DNA of 64,000 nucleotides, taken from contig CM034595.1 in the NCBI GenBank assembly GCA_020091685.1, forward strand, positions 13,010,525-13,074,524, given 5' to 3'. Below are positions 22,731 through 34,619 of this stretch, piece after piece; position 1 is the stretch's first letter, and each line of letters begins with the position of its first letter. This stretch comes from Lutjanus erythropterus (Eukaryota > Chordata > Actinopteri > Lutjaniformes > Lutjanidae). The position numbers and the translations under genes were made by a program. The notes beneath the pieces were generated by a model, which was given only the letters and a program-made list of their open reading frames with translations, searched no databases and was not told where the DNA came from.

Positions 22731-24230
22731 TATTTTGACTGATATTGCAATTGTGATATGATTTGTAATATTAGAGGTAATGATACTTTTCGTCATTATT
22801 TTTATTTTGATTGAAAATTAAAATGACAATGGTGTGCAGTCTTAACCTTGTGAGCTTGTATGAGATGCAGAGGGCTGACAAAACATCCTTATTTAACGAT
22901 TTGGGATGAGAATGGGTTGAGAAGTTACTCAAAGCTGAGTTATATGTATGTGATATGAGTACATGGGACACAGACTGTGTTCTCCTGAGTAAAGTCCTGC
23001 ATTTGTTTGACCCATCCATCCATCCACCCCACCTCATCCAATGATGGTCTATATCTACATCACCTGACTTTTTCTCTACAGCGTGAAATGACCTGCACAA
23101 AGCAAAAAAACAAACTACACTATTTACTGAGACATGGCTCTGCCATCATATTACAGTGACCATACACTATATATAACTTAATCCTAGACTGTGCTAATTT
23201 GCATCAGTGGTACATAGTTATACCAATAACTAAAGTCAACATTACCTACTACCTGTATACCATGAAAAAAAAGACAGATCAGTGTCTCTTAGCTGCAGTG
23301 CTTCTTGCCTTTGACTTTGACTGTTTGTGTCTGGCTATAGATTGGCTTGTCATGAGTACAGCTCCAGCCACTGCAAACATAAGACTGTGCAAACATTTTG
23401 GGGAAAAAGATGCTGGTTTGAATGGCTCGTGGACTTAAATTGTAGAATGCATATACTCAGTATAGTGATACATTATTTTATTTACTTTTTTACCCTGTTA
23501 TTAGCCTCAAAAAGACATTTGCCTTTCAATTTAAAAAAAAACACAATTCAGCTGAATTTCATCCAACCTATTTTTTCTTTTTCATAAATGTCCCCTATTT
23601 TTTCATACAGTCTGAGTCTTAAAGTATTAAAAGTGCAAATGTGTCTCGGGGTGGGGCGTAAATCAGAGCTCAGGCCTTGCATCTGTGAGCTAGAAACAAA
23701 GGTTTGTTTGTGCCTCAATCACTCTTGCTCATGAAAGCAGACACTTACTTGAAAAAAAACTCCTTCTCTTTTTTTTTTTTTTTTTGCAGAAACACTCTAA
23801 ACCAACATCCTGGGTATAAATTTGCAAAATGCAATACAGGCCTGATTGTGTGTTGAGTGGATGTGGGTGCATACTGATAGACCCTGTACCCCTCTCTCCT
23901 CCTCCAAACAGAACTACTCATTGCCTCCACCTCCCCGACCCTCGCTTTTCTCATGCAGCCAAGTAAGTAAAGTAAAAAAAACCTCTGTAGTTTAAACCAA
24001 ATGCAGCTGATCTCACCAAAAAATATTTTAGACAATGATGGTATGATTTTTCCTCCATGTGTGAGTTTACAAGTGCTTTCTCACTAAAACTGTATGTTCA
24101 TGTGACCAATTCTGAGAACCTTTGCAATGAATGTAAATAATTAGTCTTTTTAGCTGCAATGTGCAATGAAATCTTTATTTTCTAACACGTCTTTATAATA
24201 TTCATTTAAAAGATTTAAGCTGTTTAATCC
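22731..24230. other. Unique or AT-rich sequence, nothing firmly recognised
   Basis: Several 79-109 codon frames occur on both strands without domains. Poly-T runs lie near 23768-23785 and CCATCCATCCATCC near 23013. No transposon ends are visible. Confidence 0.4.
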
Positions 24231-24239
24231 AGGTAAAAA

Positions 24240-24810
24240 CATTAGTGTACTTTCGCATCTTAGAATTATAATTTAGGAATGCAAAAGTTATACTTTTACT
24301 TTTCAAAGTAGATTTAAAGTTTATTTCAAAATAAATGTCACTAAATTCAACTTCAATGTAATAAAAAAAGTACTAATTCTGGAACATTTAAAGTTTTATT
24401 TCAGTATACTTACAAGAACTGTATTTTATTGTAAGTGTATTGTAAATTGTGCAATAGTGTACTTTTAAGAAGGATGGTAAATTGAAAATACTTAAAGTGG
24501 TAAGTTAGCTTGCTTCTATAAAATAGTTCTTTGTGATACACTGAGTATTTTTTTATTAGAGGGTTCTTAAATTTCACTTCATTAAAAGTGTATTTGAGCA
24601 TTCTTACAAAAAGTGCACTGTAATATAAGTGTATTTTAAGCTGTATTTCAGTGTACTTTGAAAACTAAAATACACTTGGTGCAAAATTAGCCGTTCCATA
24701 TTACCTAATTTAAAGTGAACTAATCATTAATACACATGAAATATCCTGATGATTACTCTGACTTCAGGTGTATTCAAGTATGCATGAATTCAGTATACTA
24801 CAATATACTT
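24240..24810. repeat. AAGTGTACTTT-type AT-rich repeat
   Basis: Alternating words such as AGTGTACTTTTAAG, AAGTGTATTTTAAG, GTATACTTACAAG and TACACTT occur throughout in both orientations. This matches a fish repeat class built from near-palindromic AAGTATACTT words. No terminal structure can be fixed. Confidence 0.45.
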
Positions 24811-25201
24811 ACTGCACTTGTCTTCTACATGTCACTTCTTCAGCATTTATAAGACAGGAGCATAAGAGTTACATGAGCAGTGCAGTCTACAGTATCAGAC
24901 TGAGGACCGAGGCAGTGAGAGTCTGAATGGGAAGGCTGGGAACAAGTGAAGCCTTGGCACTGACACCAGGTCAGCTCGAAGCCCCCTCACAGCCAGCCCT
25001 CAGCACCAGGTGTTCCCTGAATTCAAATGATACTCTTATTCATAGACTGCCCCAACTGGAGTATTAAAACTCAGAATTTGCAACTGAATGCTGATATAAT
25101 CCTGAAATATATGTCTCCATTAAAAAGTAGCCCATTTAAAGGAACAAGGCGGTCTTTGTGTGAGGCTTTATGTATATTTATCAAGGCGCTAAAGGGAACC
25201 A

Positions 25202-25248
25202 GGTGGGGGTTAAGGAGTGGGGGGTGGGGGGTGGTGGGGTAGCAGGGC
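25202..25248 (+). other. G-quadruplex-capable G-rich tract
   Basis: At least four G-runs of four to six (GTGGGGGT, then TGGGGGGTGGGGGGTGGTGGGG) lie in 47 nt. The flank at 25040-25200 is complex and might be a conserved block. Confidence 0.75.
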
Positions 25249-25631
25249 AGACTTTCCAACTGTTTACATGTTAATTTCAAACTTAACAGCCCTTGTCCTG
25301 GAACTATTTATACACCGAATGCAAATCATTTTTTTCTGCTTTTGTTGTCGTCTTTTTTGTAGACACTTGACTGTTGATGGAAAAATGCAAATTAATTTAT
25401 GTAGGGAAAGTTTTGTGACAAAATGATTCAGTTGGATCTGAGTGACAGGTCGCATTTTGTTGATATGATGCAGCCTGTTTCACCAAGGGCAACTGAATGC
25501 CATCCTCTGGTTTGACTACAACAGGTGTCAATTACAGTATGACCTCTACAAAGCATTTTTTTTCTTTCTTTTTTTTTTATGGATATTAGAGCTTAAGTTC
25601 CACAATGAGAAAGAGATATGCTTATAAGTTG

Positions 25632-26300
25632 AGTTAGACCTCAGTAGGAGGACCTAAGAACCACTTTTTCACCAATTATTAGACTGCATCCTGATTAAGA
25701 ACAAACAAACAAACAAAAACCTGCAGGTACTTCAACAAATATTTAAGGAGCCCCAGCCAAGTTGTCATTACCTTGTGGGTGACTTTTTAGTCAATTTTGT
25801 CATGTTCATTCACTGGTATGGGCTGTCATTAAGAGACAAAGCTAACTGTAGTTGAGCTAAGTGGTTGTTCTGCATCACTGGATAGTCCCATCCAATATAA
25901 TTCCATTTATATGATCAACCAACATTGTCTTTGTGCTCTTTCACAAGTATTTCTCACAGGAAGAGATACATTAGAAGTAGAAGTAATCTTACTGGTTGAG
26001 TTCAGTAGGAGGAGCTGAAGGAATACTTTTCTGGCCAATTATTAGACTGAATCCTGGTAAAAACTAAACCACATGTACTTTAAAAAAACAGTTAAGGAGC
26101 CCAGACCAAGTTGCCTTTCACACTACTGGCACAAATTTCCTTTATGGGTGACTATTTGGCCAATTCAGACTGTTGAATCGCTGCCACGGGCAGTCATTAC
26201 AGTGAGAGATAGAGCTAACTGTAGGCCAGCTATTTGGTTGTTTGGCTCAGCTAGTCAATCATTTCTTTTCAAGTCCATTTTCTTCCCGTTACATTCTCCT
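25632..26300. repeat. Direct duplication of a ~290-bp segment, period about 361 bp
   Basis: TCAGTAGGAGGACCT at 25641 recurs as TCAGTAGGAGGAGCT at 26002. Both copies run through CCAATTATTAGACTG, ATCCTG, TTAAGGAGCCC, CCAAGTTG, GGGTGACT-TTT, GTCATTA and AGCTAACTGTAG-G-GCTA. The copies are diverged by substitutions and small indels, so the duplication is not recent. The unit's class is unknown. An (AAAC)n run sits at about 25702-25718. Confidence 0.75.
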
Positions 26301-27480
26301 TCAACAAAAAGACCATGAGCGAATAACACCACTGTCACTACTTTTTATCAGACATTTTAGTTCAACCTTGTAAAATGTGGGTTTATACAGATTCACAGTG
26401 GTAAATAGTTGGCTAGTTGTCTTTCTGCATCATTTTTTAAAATTATAAAAAGTCTCATGACTTGTTATTCTTTGTGAGATGTTCAAGTGCAATACATAAC
26501 CAAAGATTCAAATGCTGTGGCTCGACTTCACTGTACTCTACTCGGTTTGGTGCTTCTACTTTGTTTTTCACTGCAGATAGTAGCTCCTCAATGTAGGCGG
26601 AGCTGATCGTCATTGCAACACTATTCCAGCAGTCGGGAAACAAAGCTGCAGCCTTTATTCACCGACAAGTTGTAGCCTACACTGTCCATTTACTGCCGTT
26701 TACTTACAACTCCACTGCTCACCTTTTCCTCTGCTCAGCATTCACCATCAGTCTCTGCCGCACTCTCTCGCTCAGCTACACAATCACTACGCTGTGCTAC
26801 TCCTAGTCATAGCATGTTTAGCTGTAAAGTGGAAATGTAGCTATAGTAACCAATAAGCCGCTGCTAATTATGTTAGCACCCTAATAGGCGTCTAGGCTGG
26901 TGACAGAGCGCTGTATCCCAGCTAATTATGCTCATATCAGATGATTGTACTTCATGATTTATATTTGATAGCAATGTTAGTGTCAATGGAAGATGTGGTA
27001 TGGCCTTTACGTTTTATAAAGTAAATACCAACATTTTGGGTTGGTAAAGCACAGCACAGCAAAATAATGAGAAAATAAGAACAGCAACATTTTTTACAGC
27101 AAAACTGGATGCAAAATTTAAAGAAAAGAAAAATAAAAGTCACAGAAGCACCCAATCCAGTATAATTAAATTTGTAGAATGTGCTCTATATCTAGTGATA
27201 TAAGTTTGGACAATATGTTCATGGACGAGGGAGAGCAGTGAGAGCAATGTCGGTATTTATTCATAACTTGGGTCTTAGCAAGACATTTCTGACTGAAGTC
27301 ATGACATTTAATATGCTATTTAACTAAATATAAACCCAATTAATAAATTAAATTTCATTAAATATATTTAATGTTATGTCAAACACAGTAATGTGAATAT
27401 ATTTGAATGTATTTATTTTTATTTGAATTTGTCCGTCTATTTACAGACAGAGGAAAGACAGACAGAGAGTGAGAGAGGTT
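26301..27480. other. Unique sequence, nothing firmly recognised
   Basis: Frames at 26455-26643 and 26952-27155 (minus) have no domain and no splice context. AT-rich at 27300-27425. Confidence 0.4.
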
Positions 27481-27484
27481 TATA

Positions 27485-27960
27485 TGAAATGTGGTCAGCT
27501 AAAATGACATGGCAACTGGTCAAGAGTCCACAGAGAAGGAATGTGTCTAATGAAATGTAACAATACCACCCCCTCCTTCACATCCCTCCCACCCCCCTCT
27601 TCTCTCTTTCGTGAGTGAATGGGTGAGTATGTTTTATGGCTGGAGTGCCGCGGCTCAACTGCAGCTTTGTTCAGACAAGTTTGGGATGTTTGTTTCATTA
27701 TGTTTAGGGCTTTTTTCTGATTGTTTCAGAAGGATTTGATTAAATCAGAAATGTCATCACTTTAGCACTGTCCTTCAAGGGCTTTTTATGCCAGTGTCAA
27801 TAAGTGATAAAACATCTTTTCAGCAGAAGTGCATATTTTTGGCCTTCCTCTTTTTATCCGAGACGCAGGAATAGACAAGGTCTCCTGGAGTGAATAGGAT
27901 ACCAATTAATTATACAATCATTGTCAGAGTCACAAACCTTGTGATGTGAGTTAAATGTAA
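27485..27960. promoter_or_regulatory. Candidate conserved noncoding element
   Basis: Complex block with GATTTGATTAAATCAG (inverted GATTT/AAATC), TTTTTATGCCAG, TAAGTGATAAAACATC and CCAATTAATTATACAATCATTGTC. The C-rich run at 27570-27600 interrupts it. Function is inferred from motif density. Confidence 0.3.
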
Positions 27961-28079
27961 ACCAGAGTGCAATACTCTTATGGTAAAGCAATTTGTATGA
28001 GAGGAAAAACACTCATTTTTGATTAAGTAGTTTGAGTGTTTCTATGCCACTGCCATTTAGATTCAAATAGTCAAAAGAG

Positions 28080-29060
28080 TGGTGACACTGTACAACACGG
28101 TACGTAAAATTGTGAGAAGTTACTAAGGAACAAGTGAGGAACCAATCAGGAAAACACGATTATTCATTTCTAAGTAGTTCCTGAATATTTTTTATTTATC
28201 TAAAGTAATGAGGGAGTTCTCTACTCAGCATAAAGTACCACTTCACTTGAGGGTGCATGCACAAAAAGTAAGTGAACCTAGAAAGAACATGTTCATTTCA
28301 CTTGCCGTATTTAAGTTGGGATTAAGCAAACACAACCAAATTTTAAGTAAACTTAATAACAGATGGGGATCATCAAGAGCCTCATAAGTTTATGGTTAAG
28401 CATTTTTAATTTATTTTTATTTTTTTAATTTTTCACTTAACTTTTTTATGTAAGCTCAAACCAGGTAGCGCTCATCAGCTCCAGGATTTCAATTTTGGGT
28501 GGGCCACAGTAACTTTGGGTGGCCTTTTAATCACAAAAGTTAACAGTTTCCAACTGGTAACCTGACTTTAACAAAAATGACTGGTATCATGCTGTGGATG
28601 GTGACTAACACATCCAGATGATTTTGACAATTTAAAATCTTTGTAAAATCAGTTTTAGTTGGCAAACAGTTGGCCCATTGTGATTGGTCCAGAACTCACT
28701 TGTGATAATAGCCAAATAAATCTTGTCTTTTTGTCAAATGGAAACTTTTTGTTTGTCTTAAGAGTGTATTAAAATGCTGATTTTAATAATTAAAAATAAA
28801 AGTTAAGAAAATGCATGTTCTCCCAGTCATTTAAGGTGGGGCAGTCGTAGAAGTGGGTGGGCCCAGGTCCGTTAGGCCCACCCATAACACTGCGCCTGGT
28901 GTTCATTAAGAAAGCGGTACCTACACTGATTCATAGTATTAACTAATCATTCTCTAATGATTCATTTTATCTCCCAAGTTTCTAGTAACTCAACATCTAC
29001 TATCTAGTCCTCTAGGTGTTCAGGAACAGCTAAGCTTAGCTACCCAAAGTAAAAAACTAC
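28080..29060. repeat. Mosaic of degenerate dispersed repeats
   Basis: Subsegment 28080-28300 is rich in TTACTAAGGAAC, AAGTAGTTCC and AGTACCACTTCACTTG, similar in style to 28910-29060 in opposite sense. Subsegment 28485-28870 is bracketed by TTTTGGGTGGGCCACAG and GTGGGTGGGCCCAGGTCCG, looking like an older element. Boundaries and classes are uncertain. Confidence 0.35.
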
Positions 29061-29470
29061 TTATTACACAGAATGGCCCATACTTTACATACTTTTTCTT
29101 TTAACAACAACATTATTCAAACTGATGTCTACAGCAATTGACAGGTGTAAAGACTGTGTTTATCATATGAGTCTATGATCACAGATAAGCCAAGGGCACC
29201 AAAAGTTAATATAAGTAAATAAATACATTTTGTTTGTACATTCAGACATAGAGGAAATATATTGTTTGATATAGGGGTCTAAAAAGTTCGGCCTTTCACT
29301 TGCAGATTTAGCTTTGTGAATATAAAATTTGTTTAAAATGATAATTAGATGAATCTGTGAAGAGAGGATCCTGTGATATTCAGTGAGGGGGTGATGTGAT
29401 CAGCAATAAATCATCACAGTTTACTCCACAGTTGTTTTGCTTTACATACCTTATCTGCTGGGGAGCTTGT
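29061..29470. other. AT-rich unique sequence, nothing recognised
   Basis: No tandem, palindromic or coding signal stands out. Confidence 0.4.
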
Positions 29471-29539
29471 GAATGAATGAATGACTAATATTTCATCCTA
29501 ATTTATTTGTCATTTATATGTTGTACTTGGTCCAGAAAC

Positions 29540-29593
29540 CTGCGACCCTTCCGGAATAAGCGGTTACAGAAAAACGAATGAATGAATGAATGA
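29540..29593 (+). mobile_element. LINE 3' tail with (GAAT)n end
   Basis: The stretch GACCCTTCCGGAATAAGCGG and TTACAGAAAA is followed directly by a (GAAT)n run. The word GGAATAAGCGGT-CAGAAAATG before a tetranucleotide repeat is the usual 3' end of fish non-LTR retrotransposons of the CR1/L2/Rex type. Upstream coding sequence is absent, so only the tail remains. A second GAATGAATGAATGA lies at 29474, before the tail. Confidence 0.5.
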
Positions 29594-29790
29594 TGTACTT
29601 TGTATTATTAATCTGAATCTGAAGTAGGTAAAGTTGTGTATGAAATTTTGTGAAGTAAAAAGCACAATATTTCCCTCTGACATGTAGTGGAGTAGAAGTG
29701 TAAAGTAACAAAATGGAAGACCCTTAAAAGCTGCACTTACTGAGAGTAAAGTGCTGAGTAAATATACTTTATTACTTTCCATCACTATCT
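29594..29790. repeat. AAGTA-type dispersed repeat fragment
   Basis: Includes AATATTTCCCTCTGACATG, TAGTGGAGTAGAAGTGTAAAG and ATACTTTATTACTTTCCATC. The order matches a fish repeat class in which these words read 'GTAGTGGAGTAGAAGTATAAAG'. It probably relates to the segments at 595 and 58190. Confidence 0.55.
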
Positions 29791-29959
29791 ATGTCTGAAT
29801 CATTAAAAAAAGCTTTTATTAAAAGCAATAAACCCATCCACTGAAAAAGTTTTACTGCTCAAGTAGTGTATTTTGTTAAATTTTGATTTTTCAAGTTAGT
29901 TAGCACATGAATGCCTGAAATAATAAACATGCGCATATCTGATTAAAATGCACAGTAGA

Positions 29960-30680
29960 TGGTGACTGGTTTTGTTGGTCTCTCCACACAAACCATGCAT
30001 AAATCAGTCATCACTGCTGCCTCTTTCTTTCTGTGTGATTATGATGCTAATATCATCACTCTAAACAAAGAAACAATCGCAATGACAGAAATGAGAGACA
30101 TAACGCTCTCGTTCACAAAAGCGGGAAAGCATAGAGGTATTATGCAGGCTACAAGACTGTGGGGCAGAGGGTGCTGCCTACAGAGAGGTGGCACCGGCCC
30201 GCTAACGTGATCACCTGAATTATGCACAATCCATTGTGTTCAAATATCATAAATTGATGCGTGAACATCCCACCCCCCCTCCAACATGGGCCGAAATTAT
30301 TATTTATGTGGCTGCAGAGCTGCAGAGAGACAATTAGTCATATTCGTATGCTGAAATTAATTGAGAGAGATGCGGGAGATAAAGAGAGAGAACAAAGACA
30401 GCTTTTTGTCACTTCTTTCCATCTGACAGGGATAATTAGATATATGAAATTGAAATTCCTCACCGGGGGGTCCTGTTGACAACGCTATTTTCTGTTTCGT
30501 TCCTCTCCCCTTTTTCTTTTGTGTTCCTGTTTATGCTAATTTGGACCCAGTGTTTTTCCCTGACCGCTAAAAGCAGCATCCTCCCCAGCCTTATGATTCC
30601 ATTCACTGCACAGCAAAGAGCAGCCCGTCAGCCTATTCAAGCCTGCCTTACCTGTGACACAAAGATTTAAAGAGGGAATT
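29960..30680. promoter_or_regulatory. Candidate conserved noncoding element, long (strong by eye)
   Basis: About 700 bp of complex, repeat-free sequence, with TGATTATGATGCTAATATCATC, GAATTATGCACAATCC, CGAAATTATTATTTATG, CTGAAATTAATTGAGAG and GGATAATTAGATATATG. CpG-containing words survive (AACGCTCTCG, CACCGGCCC). Overlapping frames on both strands (83 and 62 codons) have no domain. The density of AT-core factor words in a GC-richer matrix suggests a developmental enhancer cluster. Confidence 0.4.
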
Positions 30681-32255
30681 CAAAATTTCTGATTCAAATC
30701 TTTTTCATATCCATATGTCTATACCCCTCTGTACACCTGTCTGTAAGTGTATGATATTAAATAAATAAGACATAAATATTGGATAAATAAAGTCAAATAT
30801 ATGAACCAATAAACTGTGAAATAATTTAATAAGTTATTTAACCCAACCAGTTTTCAATAGTGTTGTTTTTTTTTCATTACAGCAATTTGATTTCAAAAGG
30901 ACCTCAGCCAAAAAACAGTTTAAATATTATTTTCACCAATGACAATTTTATTTGATGAGATAATTCATTTCATAATGGAGACCTGTAGGAATGAGTCCAA
31001 AAACATAGAAATGAGTTAGCAAATTGGCACTTCTGGTCCCCTTGGCTGGAAGTCAGTGTGTTTTTTAAACGTTACTTCTGGTTGGCATACAAAAATATAT
31101 CATCCCTGCCCTGTTGCCAGTAGTCTCCACCCCCTTCACCTTTCAGCCAATCACCTGGATTCTGTTGCCAAACAGGCTCAGCAAGTGCCAGTTAGCTAAC
31201 TAGCTAGCTCCTGTAGGCTAGAAGAATTGCAGAGACAGACCTGACATGTCTTTCAAATCACAATGTTGCTGAAGAAACTCTAAACTAATCATTGAACTGT
31301 TGGACTTTAACACTGGCTGTTTACTTTGATGCTCTCTTATAATTTAAGCTAGCGAGCCAGCTTAGCGAGCTAGTTGACAAGGTAGCTAGCATTTGTTTCT
31401 CTAGCTAACAGGAGCTGAGAGACAAACAACTGAGTTGTAATTATTTCTTAAATTATCTCACAATTGAGTCGCTCCTCCCATCTCACACTTTTAATTTATA
31501 TGATCATTCATTTAAAATGTCTTACGCATTTATTTTTTTGCTGTGGTGCTCCATACGTCTGTGCATTTACAGCAGTTCAGTCATTTGTCATTTGCAACTG
31601 CTCTGTGTCATGTCATGTGAACCACCCTCGCAGTATCAGAGAGGAACATCTGATAAAAGAACATTGTGGTTTGAGTGGAATTATGGGTTATGTCACCTTT
31701 CACCACAAAACTAGAAGGGGCCTCTCATAGTTTTCCTCTTACATGAGAAACGACCGCCGTCATGTTTCTCACAACTGAGAAAGACAAAGTGGCACACTAC
31801 ACAACGTCAGCAGAGTCGGATAAATTTATTCAGCTCATATTATGTCTAGACAGAAATTATAACAGCATTATTTTTTCAGGAATGTTTTAAAGTGGGTAGG
31901 CCATTATACTGACTTTGTTTTTTATTAGTGAACATGTCTGTAATGAAAAAAAGATGGTACTTGTGTCTTTCATGACTGATTTTTGTTTTCATTTTCAAAC
32001 ACAAAAACTGAAATGGCATTTTCTGAAAATTATTCAATGAGCAGAGATGATTATTTTGTCATATTTTGCCAGTGTTAATTAAGTATCTTTGGGGTAAGAA
32101 ATTAAAACTGAAAAGGCAAGTGCTGTCAGATTGCTTTTTTGAATAATCACAGTTTCAAAAATGTCCTTTTCAATTCAAACTAATTTGCTTTATGTTTCAA
32201 AATGACAGAAATTAGAGTATTTTTTCTTCTCACTGACTTTGAGCTTTTTCTCTCT
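30681..32255. other. Mostly unique sequence with GCTAGC-rich patches
   Basis: GTTAGCTAACTAGCTAGCTC at 31190 and several CTAGC words at 31348-31410 bracket a 200-bp segment, perhaps an old element. Overlapping frames at 31464-31730 have no recognisable domain. Nothing else is supported. Confidence 0.35.
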
Positions 32256-32439
32256 TTGTTAGACACCAAGTTTCCACGTCTAAAACAATCTTGGGTCAAG
32301 TTTTTGGCCTGAGATTAGGGATTGTCTAACACTGAAAAAACAAAAACAAGAGAAAAAAAAGGGGAAAAAAGCAAAGATGGAGCGTGGTTGCTATAGGAGG
32401 GGAAGGAAGGCAGGATGGAGATATGAATTGAACCGGAAA

Positions 32440-32840
32440 GAGCCTTGTGTCTAATGCTTGCCACATTTGCTCTTGAATGAAGGTCTAATTACCCATCGGT
32501 ATTTGGTGCCAGCGTTCCCAGGTCCCAGCAGCCCCTGGGCCCGTGCAGGCACTGAGCGTCCAGAGCCAGCTGCCTCCCAAACACTTGCAGGTATACAGGC
32601 CGGGCTAATAGTCCTACCACAAGGGAGCCAGATGAAAGAGCAGGAAACTGCTGCCAGAAGCCCTGAAAGGATTTATGTAAAGACAGGAGAGAGATGCAAG
32701 GATGTAGCAGTGGCTAAACCCACCCAAACCTACGCTACCTACCTGCTGAATACAGCACCACATATAATCCCAGAGATAAATCTTTATGACCTGAATACTG
32801 GGAAAAAAATACAGATAATAATGTCAAGATGATGTAAGTT
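32440..32840. promoter_or_regulatory. Candidate conserved noncoding element overlapping a 124-codon open frame
   Basis: GC-richer block with GGTCTAATTACCCATC. The plus-strand frame 32458-32832 encodes 124 residues rich in A, P, T and E, with no domain that I recognise. It begins at an ATG inside GCTTGCCACAT-like context and is not preceded by a clear acceptor. A GTAAGT word follows at 32834, just past the frame's stop. I favour noncoding conservation over a gene. Confidence 0.3.
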
Positions 32841-32974
32841 AGAGGTCTGTTATGTGTGAATATGTGTGAATACTTTTAGGGAGTGCATATGTTTGCATGT
32901 TTAACTATGTTTGCTTTATGTTCTTTCTTCTGGAGGCACAGAAATACCCACTGGTTGAATACAAGCTCACTGGG

Positions 32975-33335
32975 TGAAGCTGAAAACTGCAAATTTACTT
33001 ACTTTGAAAAAGCAAACTATTCAGTTTAACCATGCATTTCCACAATTCGTTTTAACGCTGTGCCAGCACTGGAGAACGGTCTGGCTGAACCCATTATCAT
33101 TCTGGTGCATGGGGAAAAAAATGCTCTGGTTTGATTGTATTTCTTTAAACCAATCACAACTGTCTTGGGTAGCGCAGAGGCCAGGGTGCAGTAATGGTGC
33201 CCTCACAAAATAGTGCTGGGGGGAAGTTGCACTGGTGGAATATTTGCATATTTGGAGGTGAGCCCTGTGATAAATCTTCACAAAAGTAAACAATAAAATA
33301 CCCGTGTCCCAATCAAGAATCAATTTAGACTTCTG
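32975..33335. repeat. Dispersed DNA repeat fragment
   Basis: TGCTCTGGTTTGATTGTATTTC, AAACCAATCACAACTGTCTT and GTGCCCTCACAAAATAG occur in order. The same order marks a fish repeat class in which an 'AAACCAATCACAATCGTCTTGGG' block precedes 'GCAAAATAG'. It is diverged. Opposing frames of 79 and 100 codons are by-products. Confidence 0.4.
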
Positions 33336-33364
33336 TTTAAGATATTTTGTTTTGTTTCACTCCA

Positions 33365-33686
33365 TTAAAAGGACAGTTCACCTCAAAATCAAAAATGAAA
33401 AAAAAAAAAAGAGTTTTGGAGATAGAGAGCTGTAGTGACGTCTGCCTTCCCTCCAATACAATGGGACTAAATGGCACATGTCCTATGTTATGAGGAGTTT
33501 CATGTGTAAACTATTTTCTTCTTTCTATTAGTACTTCTGGAAGATTCTAAAGGACAACTGCCATGTAGTTGCATTATATCTCTGAAACTCACAACTCAAC
33601 TGCAGCTCACACCAAAACAGTACAGATGCACTACAGGCCAGAGGAAACATATGTACTTTTGATTTTGGGGTGAACTGTCCCTTTAA
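33365..33686. mobile_element. T2/Kolobok-like MITE, complete, 322 bp
   Basis: Left end TTAAAAGGACAGTTCACC and right end GGTGAACTGTCCCTTTAA are inverted copies flanked by or including TTAA. Subterminal CAAAATCAAAAATG pairs with the inverse of ACTTTTGATTTTG. Internal words TTTTGGAGATA, GTCTGCCTTC-CTCCAAT and TTTCATGTG-AACTATTTTC match the arms of the copy at 13877-15405. No coding capacity. Mobilisation would need a Kolobok-type transposase from elsewhere. Confidence 0.75.
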
Positions 33687-33689
33687 GTA

Positions 33690-33790
33690 TGTAAGCTTGC
33701 ATAAGTATTTTAACCCAAGCCATGATGTTTTCCTAAATATGTTTATTTTGAAAGTCTGCCCCAACGTTGCATATCACCTACAGCGTCACA
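33690..33790. repeat. TAACC-type repeat fragment
   Basis: TTTTAACCCAAGCCATGATG then TTTTCCTAAATATGTTTATT parallels the blocks at 9020 and 63000 (TAACC-ACAATG-TTTCCTAA). It is short and diverged. Confidence 0.35.
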
Positions 33791-34121
33791 GTTTGAAGCG
33801 TTGGGCCACTGACTGAGCTGCTGTATTTGAGGAGCTGGGAGTGAGAATGTGTTGTTCTTGCAGAACGTTATTAAACGACTATCACAGCAGTTCAAGTGAT
33901 GTGGAACGGTCAACTCATTGATCAAGTCGATGTCTGTGCACATGCCACTGCCAGAGCACTAAAACGAAATGTGGAAATGCAAGACCGGCATGGAGCTTTT
34001 TGTTGTTGTTCTTTATTGTGATGGGGACTTTGACTTGCAGATAGCAGAGGGGGACGAGACTAAATACTTTAAATTCTTTGTATGAATTTTATAAATTCTT
34101 GTATAGCTTTTTAATTTGTTT

Positions 34122-34490
34122 TTAAGGGATACTCACAAAAGACACAATTTAAAAAGAATATTCAAAATCTGATTCTGAGATATCCCAACTTTTATTCATC
34201 AGTATGAGACAAACTACAAAAACTGTTGATCCTACATTCACCACAATGCAATTCTCTTTACAAAATGCCCACTTCTTTCAAACCACGTCTCCCGTTTGTC
34301 GCAAAATCTTTCTGTTAAAAATGTTAATAATTCTCAAGCCCATGCAAAGATTATCCTGATGACTCAAATGTTGGGAAGCCCTTTGCAGAGCCACAGAAAA
34401 CATTTTATAACTGTTTTTACAGGCTGAGTAGGAGTACTCATGATGAGTAAACTGAACTTCAGGTGTTATATCAGTTGAGTGCCCCTTTAA
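34122..34490. mobile_element. Second TTAAAGG-ended MITE subfamily, 369 bp
   Basis: Left end TTAAGGGATACTCAC (34122) and right end TTGAGTGCCCCTTTAA (34475-34490) are imperfect inverses of the form TTAAAGGGG-ACTCA. Both borders are TTAA. The terminal pattern fits the T2 motif TTAAAGGRR, but the internal sequence is unrelated to the copies at 13877 and 33365. No ORF. Confidence 0.55.
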
Positions 34491-34619
34491 AATGAAAACA
34501 GTAAATCGAGCGCATTTGCAAGCAGAGTCATTGTCTGTGTTTTCAGGTGACTGAATGGCTAAAATATAAATTCAGCCTACATGTCTGCATGTGTTTCATG
34601 AGGGTTCACCTCACTGTTA

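Noticed and set aside
32458..32832. 124-codon plus-strand frame followed by GTAAGT
   Set aside because: The frame's own stop precedes the donor-like word, no acceptor precedes it, and no domain is recognised. The block looks like noncoding conservation.
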